A DNA stretch of 64,000 bases, taken from assembly GCA_964414815.1 (NCBI GenBank), contig CAYPXY010000006.1:62001-126000 (forward strand), read 5' to 3'. Source of the stretch: Mariniblastus sp964414815 (GTDB lineage Bacteria; Planctomycetota; Planctomycetia; Pirellulales; Pirellulaceae). Shown piece by piece: positions 46,161-55,326 of this stretch; the first letter of the stretch is position 1, and each line of letters opens with the position of its first letter. Both the position numbers and the translations under genes were made by a program. The notes under the pieces are model-generated. The model saw only the letters and a program-made list of their open reading frames with translations. It did not search any database and had not been told where the DNA came from.

Positions 46161-48847
46161 TCGTCTTCCTCCGACCCAACCACATCAATTTTCCACCGCT
46201 CAACGTTCTGATAGAGATGAATCACGGATCGGCCGATTCCTGTGACCGTATTTCGATAGGCGTAGTGTTCTTTGATCTGAAACAATGGGATCACGGTCAA
46301 GTCGATGGACATTTGACGATGCAATCGCCTCAATGAATTGGCCGACGAACGCCAACTCGATGCGAATGCCAGCCTCTGCAACGTCTGTTCGACCACCGAA
46401 CTGACTTCCGTTGCCAGACCGTCGCGGCCGACGACTTTCATGACGTCGGTCAAGGGCTCCTCAATCGCCATTTCCACATACAGAAAATCCCAATCATCGT
46501 GCGGGGGAACGGCCTGGTCGGGCGCCAAAGCCAACGTATCGGTCGGCACGCCAACATCCGTCCACGCTGCCGCAATCACTCGTGCCGCTTCGGTCGCGGT
46601 ACTGCTCGACGGGTGAGCCAACACCAGGTGGGGCACCGGTGCTTTGTACGTGTTTCGCTGTCCTGGCTCATCCGCTTCGTCCTTGGATTCGCCCGCTTCG
46701 GTATCGGATTCCCCGGGTTCGTTTTCGGAGGCTTCCGTGGTGGACGAGCTCGCCGGGTCAGCAGCTTGAGCTTGCTGCGACTCAAGCTTTCGTTGGCGCT
46801 CTCGTCGTTGCCGTTCTTCTTCCAGTTTTTTGGCCTGGGCCTGTCCCTGAACAATCAGTGCCATATCCACCAACACACTGGCCATTTGCGTGCTGTAAAA
46901 CGGGGGATGAATCCGGGCATCATAGCCGTATCCAAGCTGTTCGTTTTCCTGAATGCCGCTTGGAAACGGACCACTCAGCACTTCGCATCCGGCAATATCG
47001 TTACCATTGCAGATCGCCCGATGCAGCAGCGTTGCCCGATCAATCGCGTGGGACAATCCTGCCTTGAGAAACGGACTTTCCGTCATGTCGCCGCGAATCT
47101 TCGGCACCAGAAAATGAACCGTCGGAATGGAGTAGGGCCGAACCACAATCCCGTTCGTACGCTTGAGCCGCTCCAGGTCTCCGGGCGGCACACGATCCAC
47201 GACATCGATATTTCCCCGAATCAAATCGTCCACGGCGGCGGATGAAGATCGATAGAGCTGCTCGATCAGAACAGGATGTTGATGACCTTGGAGAGGAGAA
47301 TATTCAGGATTCAATTCAAACGTTGTAGAGCGGGACTCCTGATCCACCCAATGATAGGCCCCATTTTGCAGCGACTCGGGAGACTCTGCCCGGGTGAGTG
47401 CAGGGGACATCTCCAAGTTCGACACGGTACTCTCGGTTTGGCTCGTTGAGACCGTCGATAGTCTTTTCCGGTCAGAAAAGGGATCGGAAAAGGGGACCCG
47501 CAACAACGGTTCAGGTTTGACAAACGGAACTCGTAATCGAACGATCACTTTTCCGCCATCGATCTGGACACTGTTGAGAATCTTCTGCCAGCCCGGATTG
47601 TAAACCGGCGAACTTGGATCGGACGCGGCAAGCAAGCGAGATGCAATCTGGTAGGGAGTGGCTGGCGGAATGCCGAACCTGCCGTCGGGCACCGTTACAT
47701 CAAACGCGTAAACCAGCCCGCGTTCGTCGATCTGCGTCAGGTTCCCGTTGAGGAACGAGTACCGGCCACCTTCTTCCGAGGATCCGACCAGCTCCACGAT
47801 CGCGCGATGGACCAGTCGGCCTACCCGCCGTGATCCCCAGTGTTCGATCTTCAGACCGTCCGCTTCGGCACCCGGCTGCGTCGTCCCGATGACGATCAGA
47901 GGATACTGTTTCAAAATGTCGATTTGTAATTTTCTGGTCTCCGGATCGCCCGGCTTGATTTGCTCTGCCTGGCGGCTTCGCAGATGGGCCATCCGGCCAT
48001 TTCCAGCGGCCGCTTCCTCGACCGCTTGACGCTGAAGCTCACTGGCCCGGTCCGTAAAAATCTGCTGCCATTTCTCCACCAGCGGCTCGGCGTCCTTGCG
48101 ATACTTCGCGGCAATCAACTGGATTTTCTTTCCGACCGAACCGTAGTCGTCCGCTTCAAAGTCCTGTCGGATCAGGCCATCGTGACAGTCAATAATGATC
48201 TCGATTAACCGACGGTTAATACCGGGCACCTTAAAATTTGGATCGCGTTGATGCAGATCCTCAAAAATCGTCAATGCAAACTCAAATCGCTCGCTGTTGA
48301 GATTTTGAAGGGCATCTTCAAACAGACACCGCTGGAGCGACTCTACCACCGCTGGATTCGACTTTCCGCCTCGATCATACACGTACAGAAGGTTCCGCAT
48401 CGCCATGGCGTGCTTTCCTTCGCTGAGCCATCGATTGGCTTCGTCGATCAGCAAATCGTTAAACGTCCGGTAACGCAGAACACTCGAAAAAGGCACTTGA
48501 AGTCGTTCACCATCCGTATACTCGAACAGATACATGCCGGCGGTCGGGACGGATGTAGGAAACGGCTGGGCTGGAGGCCGCACTTTCAGAACGGCATTGT
48601 CACCGCTGTCGTTAAGGATCAGCAGATCAAACGGAACACCGTCCAGGTAGGGACTCTCAAGTTCATGCATTCCCTTTTTGAGCCACTGGCCGTGAGCCAT
48701 CTCAGGGACGGTCAACAGGCACGACCAACCCGCCAGGGCCAACCACAACACCGGTCGCCACCTGTTTGTTGAGGTTCGCCCTGCGGGTGGCGACTGAATC
48801 CAACCCACCTTTTGATCCGCTATCAGATCCGCTATCAGATCCGCCAT
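46157..48847 (-). CDS. Family-5 extracellular solute-binding-like protein, enlarged
   Basis: An 896-residue exported protein (hydrophobic segment WLALAGWSCLLTVPEM near residue 35-50). The N-terminal ~400 residues include a helical, TPR-like part (FALTIFEDLHQRDPNF). The SBP_bac_5 domain follows: ALDDLIRGNIDVVDRVPP-type strand (AVDDLIRGNIDVVDRVPP), then FLKAGLSHAIDRATLLHRA and GPFPSG, which in OppA-type proteins line the peptide pocket. A Glu/Ser/Ala-rich insertion interrupts it (residues ~690-745). No ABC permease or ATPase genes accompany it; the partners are ExbB/ExbD. Start ATG overlaps the propeller gene's stop by 1 nt, with GGGAG 7 nt upstream. Confidence 0.78.
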   Translation of the reverse strand: MADLIADLIADQKVGWIQSPPAGRTSTNRWRPVLWLALAGWSCLLTVPEMAHGQWLKKGMHELESPYLDGVPFDLLILNDSGDNAVLKVRPPAQPFPTSVPTAGMYLFEYTDGERLQVPFSSVLRYRTFNDLLIDEANRWLSEGKHAMAMRNLLYVYDRGGKSNPAVVESLQRCLFEDALQNLNSERFEFALTIFEDLHQRDPNFKVPGINRRLIEIIIDCHDGLIRQDFEADDYGSVGKKIQLIAAKYRKDAEPLVEKWQQIFTDRASELQRQAVEEAAAGNGRMAHLRSRQAEQIKPGDPETRKLQIDILKQYPLIVIGTTQPGAEADGLKIEHWGSRRVGRLVHRAIVELVGSSEEGGRYSFLNGNLTQIDERGLVYAFDVTVPDGRFGIPPATPYQIASRLLAASDPSSPVYNPGWQKILNSVQIDGGKVIVRLRVPFVKPEPLLRVPFSDPFSDRKRLSTVSTSQTESTVSNLEMSPALTRAESPESLQNGAYHWVDQESRSTTFELNPEYSPLQGHQHPVLIEQLYRSSSAAVDDLIRGNIDVVDRVPPGDLERLKRTNGIVVRPYSIPTVHFLVPKIRGDMTESPFLKAGLSHAIDRATLLHRAICNGNDIAGCEVLSGPFPSGIQENEQLGYGYDARIHPPFYSTQMASVLVDMALIVQGQAQAKKLEEERQRRERQRKLESQQAQAADPASSSTTEASENEPGESDTEAGESKDEADEPGQRNTYKAPVPHLVLAHPSSSTATEAARVIAAAWTDVGVPTDTLALAPDQAVPPHDDWDFLYVEMAIEEPLTDVMKVVGRDGLATEVSSVVEQTLQRLAFASSWRSSANSLRRLHRQMSIDLTVIPLFQIKEHYAYRNTVTGIGRSVIHLYQNVERWKIDVVGSEEDE

Positions 48848-48849
48848 CA
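48814..48849. repeat. Three 12-bp tandem repeats at a gene start
   Basis: GATCCGCTATCA occurs twice, then GATCCGCCATCA. The last copy contains both the propeller gene's stop (TGA) and the start ATG of the solute-binding-like gene; the others are read as LIAD in its N-terminus. Confidence 0.85.
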
Positions 48850-51800
48850 GTTTGCTCCCTCAGTTCGTGACCAATCAATGTAGTGAACCGTTCCGTCAAG
48901 TCCGTTGCACATCATCATGCGTCCCACACGAACGGGAGTACCTGCAATCGGCTGACGAAGGTCGTACGACTGGCTGACGTTGCCGTTGGATGGATCGATC
49001 ACCCATATCTGGCCGTTCTGAAAACTGACCATCAGTTGATTGTCTTCCAGAATCGGTGCGCCGGCAAACCGCTCGTTGGGTACACTGAGGCTCCACAACG
49101 GCTGCAGCGAAGTATCCCAGGCAAGCAGTTGGTCATTGTCGAGCTTGACCAACAGAGTCTGCCCGGCCAGCCACGGCCCAGCGATCACGTGGCCCGGCAA
49201 ATCCACCTTGCCAGCCATATCAAAAGTGTCGATGGACACCGAAATCAATTGGTCAACACCTCCCGATGCAATCGCACCGAACACCACCTTTCCATCGGTC
49301 GCAATGGCCGATTTAAGAGGAGCCGGTGGCGAAAATGATTTTACTTCAGAAATCTGGCTTTCGTTTTCACACGACAATAGGTAGAGCTTGCTGGCGCTTC
49401 CTCCCCCTTCCCCGTTGGCGGCGACGATTCGATTCGCATCCACCCATACCGGCGGCAGCCAATGGGTCTTCAGGCCAGCCGCAATCGGTGGCATGAACGG
49501 GGTCCCCACCATTCGCCCCGTCTTGGGATCGACGCGGACGATGGGGCCATCGAGCGAAGGAAAAATCAGATGATTGCCGGCCACCAATACCTTGCTGGCA
49601 GGTTTATCGGCTGGTGGAACCAGGTTGATCAGAGCCGACTGGTCGCTGTAACTGACCATCAGTTCCCGTTGCCCCGGAATGCCGATGGCAGCCGTGCTGC
49701 CGTCTTCAAACTGAGCGGTCTGATCGAACTTGAGGGATGGTAGTGTTCGACTGGAAACGGCGGCCGGAGCCAGGATTGGAGTGGAATCCAAATAGACACG
49801 AAACAAATCTCCCTGGCTCGAATAGGCCATCACGCTATCGTCCTCGAGCAGCGGCTCGCCGGGCACCAGGCCCCCGAAATCCGTGCGCCAGACCTGCTCC
49901 AGCCGCGTCGAGTCGACCAGCGCCGCCGAGATCACGCCGGATCCCTTACGCCGCCGGACGTGAACGATGTAGTCGTCGAACTGGGTCAGGGGCGACAAAA
50001 ACAGATCGCCCGGATTGGCAATCGTCTCACGGGAGAGCTTGGCTTGAGTTCGCTGAAACTTGACGCGAGAAATTCCCAAACCGCCAATCCAGATATTATT
50101 GCCTTCGGTCACCAAAAAGGTTTTGGCGCCTTCGTTCTCGAAACGGTCTCTGGCATATTCTGCGATCGGCTGTTCCAGCGGCTGGTCGTCCTCGGCCACG
50201 AGTTGTTCCATCACGCGAACATCACCGTTGTCGGATGAAATCAGAATCCAGGTGCTGTAGCGCTGAATTGGATAGCTGACCGTTCCATCGGTCACCTTGT
50301 TGATAACTTGAACCAGATTCAGATTCAAACCCGATGGGTCCGGTTTGAAGATCCAGAGGTCGCAACCCTCACCACGATTGACGCCGATCGCAATATAGCC
50401 TCCCCAATACAACGGAGGGACGGCAATGCTCCCCTTTTCATGCCCCAGAAAATACACCTCGCGACACTGAAGGTCTTCCTTGGACAACACGTACAAATTG
50501 GAATACGTGCCAAGCTGATAAATATAAGGTTCGCGATCGGCAACCATCGCAGGCACATCCGCCGGTTGCGGCAACTGAGCCGCCCGCTCGACTTGACCGC
50601 TTTCTGGATTGACCACCAGCACTTTTCCCGACTTGGTGGTAACCACAACCATGACATTATTGATCGCAGGCGTCAGAAACGGTTCGCCAATCTCGGTTCG
50701 CCAGATTAGATGGCCGGTCGTTGAATCCACCAGCAGCAAATCCGACTCCTGTTGATCAGCGATCAGCAATTGATGTTGCGTCGTCCACTGCGGCTGAATC
50801 TCAGTCTGATAACCGACAAACCTTCGCCAGACAATCACTCCGTCGCTTCCGCGAATCCCATACACGGATCCATCGGCAAGGAATGGAATGATTTCATCTT
50901 TCAGGTGATCCACTGTTTCGCCACTGGGCCGCATCAGCACATAAGAATGCGCAATGGGCGTCAAGCGAGGTTGGGCGGCAACCGGAAACGTCTGAGACAG
51001 TGGCTTGACCAGTTGCTGTTCTTTCTGGCTGACCTCGACAATCGCCTTGCGGAGTTCTTCCCTTGCGGCCAAATCACCAAAATTTCGGGTCAACCTGCGA
51101 TAGACGGCAAAGGCCTCATTGGTTTTCAGCTCGGCAGCAAATCCCGCGATTTCCACAATCGCCTTCTGGTATTCTTCTTCCTTCTGAATCTGCCCCTGGA
51201 GGATGCGGATGTTGTTGTCGATACGCTGAAGGTTCTCGGCGGTCGAAGTCTTACGTCGATTGGTTTCCGGAATGTATTCGACATTGTCAATCACCTTTTT
51301 CAGGTTCAGGGTCGTGTCGAGTTCCTTTCTCAAATCTTCCAGCTTGAACGCTTTTTTTGCCGACTCGGTCACTTCGAACAGGGCGGTCGGCAACATGAAC
51401 GCCAGGTCGTCCCGGATCAGGTCGATCTTACTGCTCTTGTCGTGCGTTATTTCCGGTAAAACAGCTTCCGCGGTCCGAATGGCATCGGCATACAGTTTGC
51501 CCTGATAGTGATTCGCAATCAGTGCCTGGGCGCGATACGCCTTGGCATCGGGAACATATTTATGCGTCGGGTGAGCTTTGTAGTACTCTTCAAATTTCTT
51601 GGCAGCGTCCTGATAGGCAAGTCGTTCCAGGCTTTGCTTGGCAAACTTGAATTTATCTTCCGCGTTGACACCAATCGTCGCGACATACAGCACGGCGCCA
51701 AAAATCAACAACAGAGCAATCGAGATCGTGGCGATATAAAGCCACTTGGTGGCCCACTGATTCCGCTTGTCGAGTTTCCCCCGAAACGTAGGAAGAATCT

Positions 51801-52461
51801 TTTTGACTTCTTCTGGTTCGGTGTACCGGTTGAAGGCGTCATTGTCGCTCGCCTCGTAGTTCGCTTCCACCAGCATTTCGGTGTCGAGTATCGTTTCGGC
51901 GCGAGCAATCTTGTCACGAACCCGCGGCCGGTTGGCTTCCTTCGGCTTGGAAGGCTTTTCTTCGTTCGAAGGAACTTGCGAAGTAACGGGACTGGCGGGT
52001 TTCTCCTTTTTCGGCGCCGGATCCACTTTGGAGCTAGTTGTTTTCGATGTCCCCGACTGGACGGCTTCGCTTTTCGGCAGTTTGGCCTTGGGTTCTGCCT
52101 TGGGCGGTTCGGCTTTAGGCGGTTCGGCTTTGGGTGGTTCGGCTTTGGGTTCCACCTTGGGCTCGCTGGCGACCGGATCATCAATGGCAATCAGGTCGTC
52201 AATCTCGTATTGGGGTTGAGACGGCGCAGACGAAGATGGGGCTGATGAAGACGACGTGGACGGAGGCTGGGCCAGTAACTGAGCCTGCGAACTGTCGATA
52301 TGGTTCTTCTGAACCAGATATTTCAAAATCGCTTCGGGCTTGAGCGGCTTGGAGGAGCCTTGGTTGTGATCGTCAATCTGTTGACGAATTTTGCGCAGCA
52401 CTTTCGTGTCGATCGTGCCCAGTCCTTCCAGTCGTGCGAGTAGCTCTTCAGGAGACATCAA
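48847..52461 (-). CDS. Membrane-anchored PQQ-type beta-propeller protein
   Basis: A 1204-residue protein with a cytoplasmic N-terminal region of about 238 residues: a small helical domain (ELLARLEGLGTIDTKVLRKI), then low-complexity PKAEP repeats from 15-bp DNA repeats, then one membrane helix (240-265). Outside lie a TPR-like part (AYQDAAKKFEEYYKAHP) and a propeller from about residue 500 on, with blade motifs such as IRGSDGVIVWRRFVG, VDSTTGHLIWRTEIG and VRVDPKTGRMVGTPF. There is no dehydrogenase active site, so it is most likely a binding or scaffold protein. It overlaps the ExbD gene upstream by 4 nt and the solute-binding-like gene downstream by 1 nt. Confidence 0.85.
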   Translation of the reverse strand: MMSPEELLARLEGLGTIDTKVLRKIRQQIDDHNQGSSKPLKPEAILKYLVQKNHIDSSQAQLLAQPPSTSSSSAPSSSAPSQPQYEIDDLIAIDDPVASEPKVEPKAEPPKAEPPKAEPPKAEPKAKLPKSEAVQSGTSKTTSSKVDPAPKKEKPASPVTSQVPSNEEKPSKPKEANRPRVRDKIARAETILDTEMLVEANYEASDNDAFNRYTEPEEVKKILPTFRGKLDKRNQWATKWLYIATISIALLLIFGAVLYVATIGVNAEDKFKFAKQSLERLAYQDAAKKFEEYYKAHPTHKYVPDAKAYRAQALIANHYQGKLYADAIRTAEAVLPEITHDKSSKIDLIRDDLAFMLPTALFEVTESAKKAFKLEDLRKELDTTLNLKKVIDNVEYIPETNRRKTSTAENLQRIDNNIRILQGQIQKEEEYQKAIVEIAGFAAELKTNEAFAVYRRLTRNFGDLAAREELRKAIVEVSQKEQQLVKPLSQTFPVAAQPRLTPIAHSYVLMRPSGETVDHLKDEIIPFLADGSVYGIRGSDGVIVWRRFVGYQTEIQPQWTTQHQLLIADQQESDLLLVDSTTGHLIWRTEIGEPFLTPAINNVMVVVTTKSGKVLVVNPESGQVERAAQLPQPADVPAMVADREPYIYQLGTYSNLYVLSKEDLQCREVYFLGHEKGSIAVPPLYWGGYIAIGVNRGEGCDLWIFKPDPSGLNLNLVQVINKVTDGTVSYPIQRYSTWILISSDNGDVRVMEQLVAEDDQPLEQPIAEYARDRFENEGAKTFLVTEGNNIWIGGLGISRVKFQRTQAKLSRETIANPGDLFLSPLTQFDDYIVHVRRRKGSGVISAALVDSTRLEQVWRTDFGGLVPGEPLLEDDSVMAYSSQGDLFRVYLDSTPILAPAAVSSRTLPSLKFDQTAQFEDGSTAAIGIPGQRELMVSYSDQSALINLVPPADKPASKVLVAGNHLIFPSLDGPIVRVDPKTGRMVGTPFMPPIAAGLKTHWLPPVWVDANRIVAANGEGGGSASKLYLLSCENESQISEVKSFSPPAPLKSAIATDGKVVFGAIASGGVDQLISVSIDTFDMAGKVDLPGHVIAGPWLAGQTLLVKLDNDQLLAWDTSLQPLWSLSVPNERFAGAPILEDNQLMVSFQNGQIWVIDPSNGNVSQSYDLRQPIAGTPVRVGRMMMCNGLDGTVHYIDWSRTEGAN

Positions 52462-53132
52462 AAATCCTGCTCTGTAGTTACGATATCAATCTTGTTCATT
52501 CCAACCATCACCCCTGCGTCCCAGGCGGTAATGACACGACTATGCTTGCAATCGAGATGGGCTTTGATCACCAATCGCGTGGCATCAATACTCTCTTTGG
52601 CATCTTTGAGAATCGCTCGCATTTCCCGTTCACTGGGGGCTTCCCGTTCTGCTTCAAGCCGGGTCGTCACATAAAAATTGCTGTTTTGATCAATCAGGAT
52701 CTCCACATAATCTTCAAGAGGGGTCGGCTCAATCGGAGTTGCCGAGGGATCCTGGTTTTCCTGAGCCGCTCTGGGCTGTTCCAGTGATTTCTGTACGGTA
52801 AACGAGGCCGTCACCATAAAGAAAATCAGCAGCAAGAACGTGACGTCGATCATCGGCGTCATATCCATGTCGCTTTCCGCCAGCGGTTTTTTTTCAATAC
52901 GAAAATCCTGTTCCTCTTCCGGAATCGGTTCGTCTTCATCCTCCAGTCCCTTCCACCCCATCGCCTTGTACTTGATCTCGGCGTCGTGGAGGTGTTTCTC
53001 ATGATCGGACTGACTTCCCTCCTTGGCAACGGTTTCGGTTGCCGGGGTGGAAGCAGGTTGGATGGTTTCAAACTCCTGCGTCGGTTGGTCGAGGCCGAAG
53101 CTTTCATCGCCTTGGTGACGTTTTTTTGCCAT
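52458..53132 (-). CDS. ExbD/TolR-family proton-channel subunit with long cytoplasmic tail
   Basis: The 224-residue protein has a single TM whose start DMTPMIDVTFLLLIFFMVTA carries the essential Asp (D96), the proton-translocating residue in ExbD/TolR. The periplasmic domain (EDYVEILIDQNSNFYV to the end) fits the ExbD fold. An unusual acidic ~88-residue cytoplasmic N-terminus precedes the TM, while typical ExbD has about 20 residues there. AGGAGG precedes ATG 53132, so the 36-codon longer frame is rejected. It is coupled to the propeller gene by a 4-nt overlap. Confidence 0.92.
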   Translation of the reverse strand: MAKKRHQGDESFGLDQPTQEFETIQPASTPATETVAKEGSQSDHEKHLHDAEIKYKAMGWKGLEDEDEPIPEEEQDFRIEKKPLAESDMDMTPMIDVTFLLLIFFMVTASFTVQKSLEQPRAAQENQDPSATPIEPTPLEDYVEILIDQNSNFYVTTRLEAEREAPSEREMRAILKDAKESIDATRLVIKAHLDCKHSRVITAWDAGVMVGMNKIDIVTTEQDF

Positions 53133-53136
53133 GTTG

Positions 53137-53631
53137 CTATTCCTCCTCTTCCTTGATACCCACGTAGATGCGTTTGTTCTCGGCCAGTTCGGCTTTGTCC
53201 ACACCTCGTTTGACCAACTGAACAATCCGTGTCCGGACATCTGCGTCTGCCTTGATCAGAATCATTTCCTTGGTAGGGTCAGCGGAAAGCTCACTGTCGA
53301 TATACCGTCCGATTTCAGATTCCTGCTCGTCGGTATCCCCGTTGGGAATCAGCGCATCCGGATTCGGGTTCCGCCCCTTGTAAATCTTGTAGTCCACTCC
53401 CCCCCCTTCATCCACTACCAGAAACATCACCGCCTCCTTTTCCGAAACCGGTTCACCGTGATGAGCGATCGGCAAACTCATCGGCGCGGGTGTGTCAATC
53501 TTGGAGGTGACGACAAAGAAAAACAACAGCAGGAACACGATATCAATCATCGGAGTGATATCGAATTCGCCATCGGATTCGTCAGGTTTTCGTTTCGGTA
53601 ATGCAATACCGCCGGTGTCTTGCGTGGTCAT
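53137..53631 (-). CDS. ExbD/TolR-family proton-channel subunit
   Basis: A canonical 164-residue ExbD: cytoplasmic tail of ~22 residues, then FDITPMIDIVFLLLFFFVVT with the essential D30 in the TM, then a periplasmic domain ending in acidic residues (IKEEEE). Its start overlaps the ExbB stop by 4 nt, and the second ExbD begins 4 bp after its stop. Two different ExbD subunits with one ExbB suggest a hetero-dimeric stalk inside an ExbB pentamer. Confidence 0.94.
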   Translation of the reverse strand: MTTQDTGGIALPKRKPDESDGEFDITPMIDIVFLLLFFFVVTSKIDTPAPMSLPIAHHGEPVSEKEAVMFLVVDEGGGVDYKIYKGRNPNPDALIPNGDTDEQESEIGRYIDSELSADPTKEMILIKADADVRTRIVQLVKRGVDKAELAENKRIYVGIKEEEE

Positions 53632-54305
53632 TTTCTGGGATAGCGGATGGTGGCTTCTTTAAAGATCTCCAGAAACTGGTTCACTCCATAGGACACCAGG
53701 TCTTCCATCTTCTTGATCGCGATGTTGATGTAGGCAACGCAAATCACCAGCGGAATGGCGATGGCCAACCCCAGAGCTGTCGTGATCAGCGCAAACTGAA
53801 TGTCCTTGGCCAGTTTGTAAACTTCGACCGTGGCACCGGGAACACCGATTTTGGAGAACGTCGCCATCATCCCCAACACCGTTCCCATCAGTCCCAACAT
53901 CGGGGCCGTTTTAATGACAGTGTAGACCCAACTCAAACGGTACTCCAGGTCCTGCAAAACATCTCGCTGAAACCGGTCGGCAATCAACTGCTTGACCTTG
54001 TTGAACCCCAACGAGCGGTTCACAATCGCCAGTTCGGCCAACTGACAGGTGGCTCGCCGATCGCCTTCGCAGACCTCGATCGCCCGGTCGTAATCGCCGC
54101 GCGACAGGGGTTCTTCGAGCGCTTCGAGAAATGCGGTTTGCTGCTCTTCAGATGGAAATTGCTTTTGACGCACCCGTGCCCAGACCATGACCACACTGTA
54201 CGTGCCCCAGAGCGCGACCAGCGCCAACGCAACGTACAGTGAGTTTGCAGCCCAAGTAAAAATGGTTTCCATCACCTGGGCAGAAGAGTCCAGTTCCGTA
54301 TTCAT
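53628..54305 (-). CDS. MotA/TolQ/ExbB-family proton channel protein
   Basis: The 225-residue protein has three TMs: one near residue 18-38 (SLYVALALVALWGTYSVVMV) and two in the MotA/TolQ/ExbB domain (TVIKTAPMLGLMGTVLGMMATF and FALITTALGLAIAIPLVICVAY). The signature G-L-M-G-T-V-L-G-M is present. It forms the pentameric proton channel with ExbD. ATG 54305 is chosen over the frame start at 54377 because the extra 24 residues are unconserved. The partner ExbD overlaps by 4 nt. Confidence 0.94.
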   Translation of the reverse strand: MNTELDSSAQVMETIFTWAANSLYVALALVALWGTYSVVMVWARVRQKQFPSEEQQTAFLEALEEPLSRGDYDRAIEVCEGDRRATCQLAELAIVNRSLGFNKVKQLIADRFQRDVLQDLEYRLSWVYTVIKTAPMLGLMGTVLGMMATFSKIGVPGATVEVYKLAKDIQFALITTALGLAIAIPLVICVAYINIAIKKMEDLVSYGVNQFLEIFKEATIRYPRK

Positions 54306-54429
54306 ATTTTTGTTCGCCTGTTCTCGAATCAGAGTGCAAGGAAGCGGGATGCTCCCGTACTGCCTGCTACCAGACAATCGGGTTTGATTTGTGTTCTGCT
54401 TCCGGGGTTAAATCAAGTTAAAAGTCTGG

Positions 54430-55284
54430 TTATTTGTACAAAAAATTCACGACATTAAATCTGAAACCGTTTCCTTCGGGTTCGACTTTTAGAATGGTAT
54501 TCCGCACCATGGACAGGTCGCGACCTGCCTGTTGCAGCGCCTCGGCTTCGACCTGCCGGATGATCTGGCGTGTTCGTTCGGGATAAAGCTGACAGGTGGC
54601 TCCGTCCGGATCGAGCGAAATGCCGGCTCGGCGGGCAAGTTCGTCGTCCCAGCGTTTCATGCGAGCTTCTTTATGCATGAAAAGTAATGTCTTTTTTTCT
54701 TCTTCTCGATTGGTTTGAATGGCCTGGTTCGACCTTCCCGGGTCGTGCAAACGAATAATGGACGGCGATGACATATAAAACACCCCGATATCAATATCAA
54801 AAAAACTGAGCTGCTGAGCATAGGTGTTGATATTTTCGGACTCATACTGAATAATCCAGCGCTTATGTTCGGGAACGCCTTTGGCGCCTCGCCGGCCGCG
54901 CCCATTTCCACGCCCCTGCACCAAGGCGTCTCCTGAAACGTCACCCGTCCGTCCCAACACGGACGAAATCGCATCCGGGATGGCTTCGAGGGCATTGGCA
55001 AGTGCGGGAGACTCGACATCGGGAAAGTCATCAATGCCCGGATCTTCATCGTCCTCTCCGTCACCGGTTTCCTCTACCATAGAACGAGACAAGTCCGTCA
55101 GGATGGGCGGCTTGTTCAGTTTGTTTCCCGAGTTGAGCCAGACCAGGAACATCGACATCACCAAAAAACCCAATAGAATCAGGGTCGCCAACAGCCACCC
55201 GTTCAATACGTCATAGCCAGAGACTTCTGTTTCGACTTTTCGGGCCGAAGTGGCGCGAACAAAGGTTTGCTCACCGATACTCAT
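54430..55284 (-). CDS. Single-TM protein at the TonB position of the ExbBD operon
   Basis: A 284-residue protein with a short cytoplasmic tail, one TM (residues ~29-50: GWLLATLILLGFLVMSMFLVW), an acidic linker (ETGDGEDDEDPGIDDFPD) and a C-terminal extracytoplasmic domain of about 150 residues (RWIIQYESENINTYAQQLSFF onward). The N-in topology with one TM and a distal folded domain is that of TonB/TolA, but there is no Pro-rich spacer or recognisable TonB_C. It sits 124 bp before ExbB. By position it is a candidate force transducer; by sequence it is unknown. Confidence 0.72.
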   Translation of the reverse strand: MSIGEQTFVRATSARKVETEVSGYDVLNGWLLATLILLGFLVMSMFLVWLNSGNKLNKPPILTDLSRSMVEETGDGEDDEDPGIDDFPDVESPALANALEAIPDAISSVLGRTGDVSGDALVQGRGNGRGRRGAKGVPEHKRWIIQYESENINTYAQQLSFFDIDIGVFYMSSPSIIRLHDPGRSNQAIQTNREEEKKTLLFMHKEARMKRWDDELARRAGISLDPDGATCQLYPERTRQIIRQVEAEALQQAGRDLSMVRNTILKVEPEGNGFRFNVVNFLYK

Positions 55285-55326
55285 GATTGAATTCCTGTCG
55301 TATGAATGCCTATGGTCGTCAGAAAA

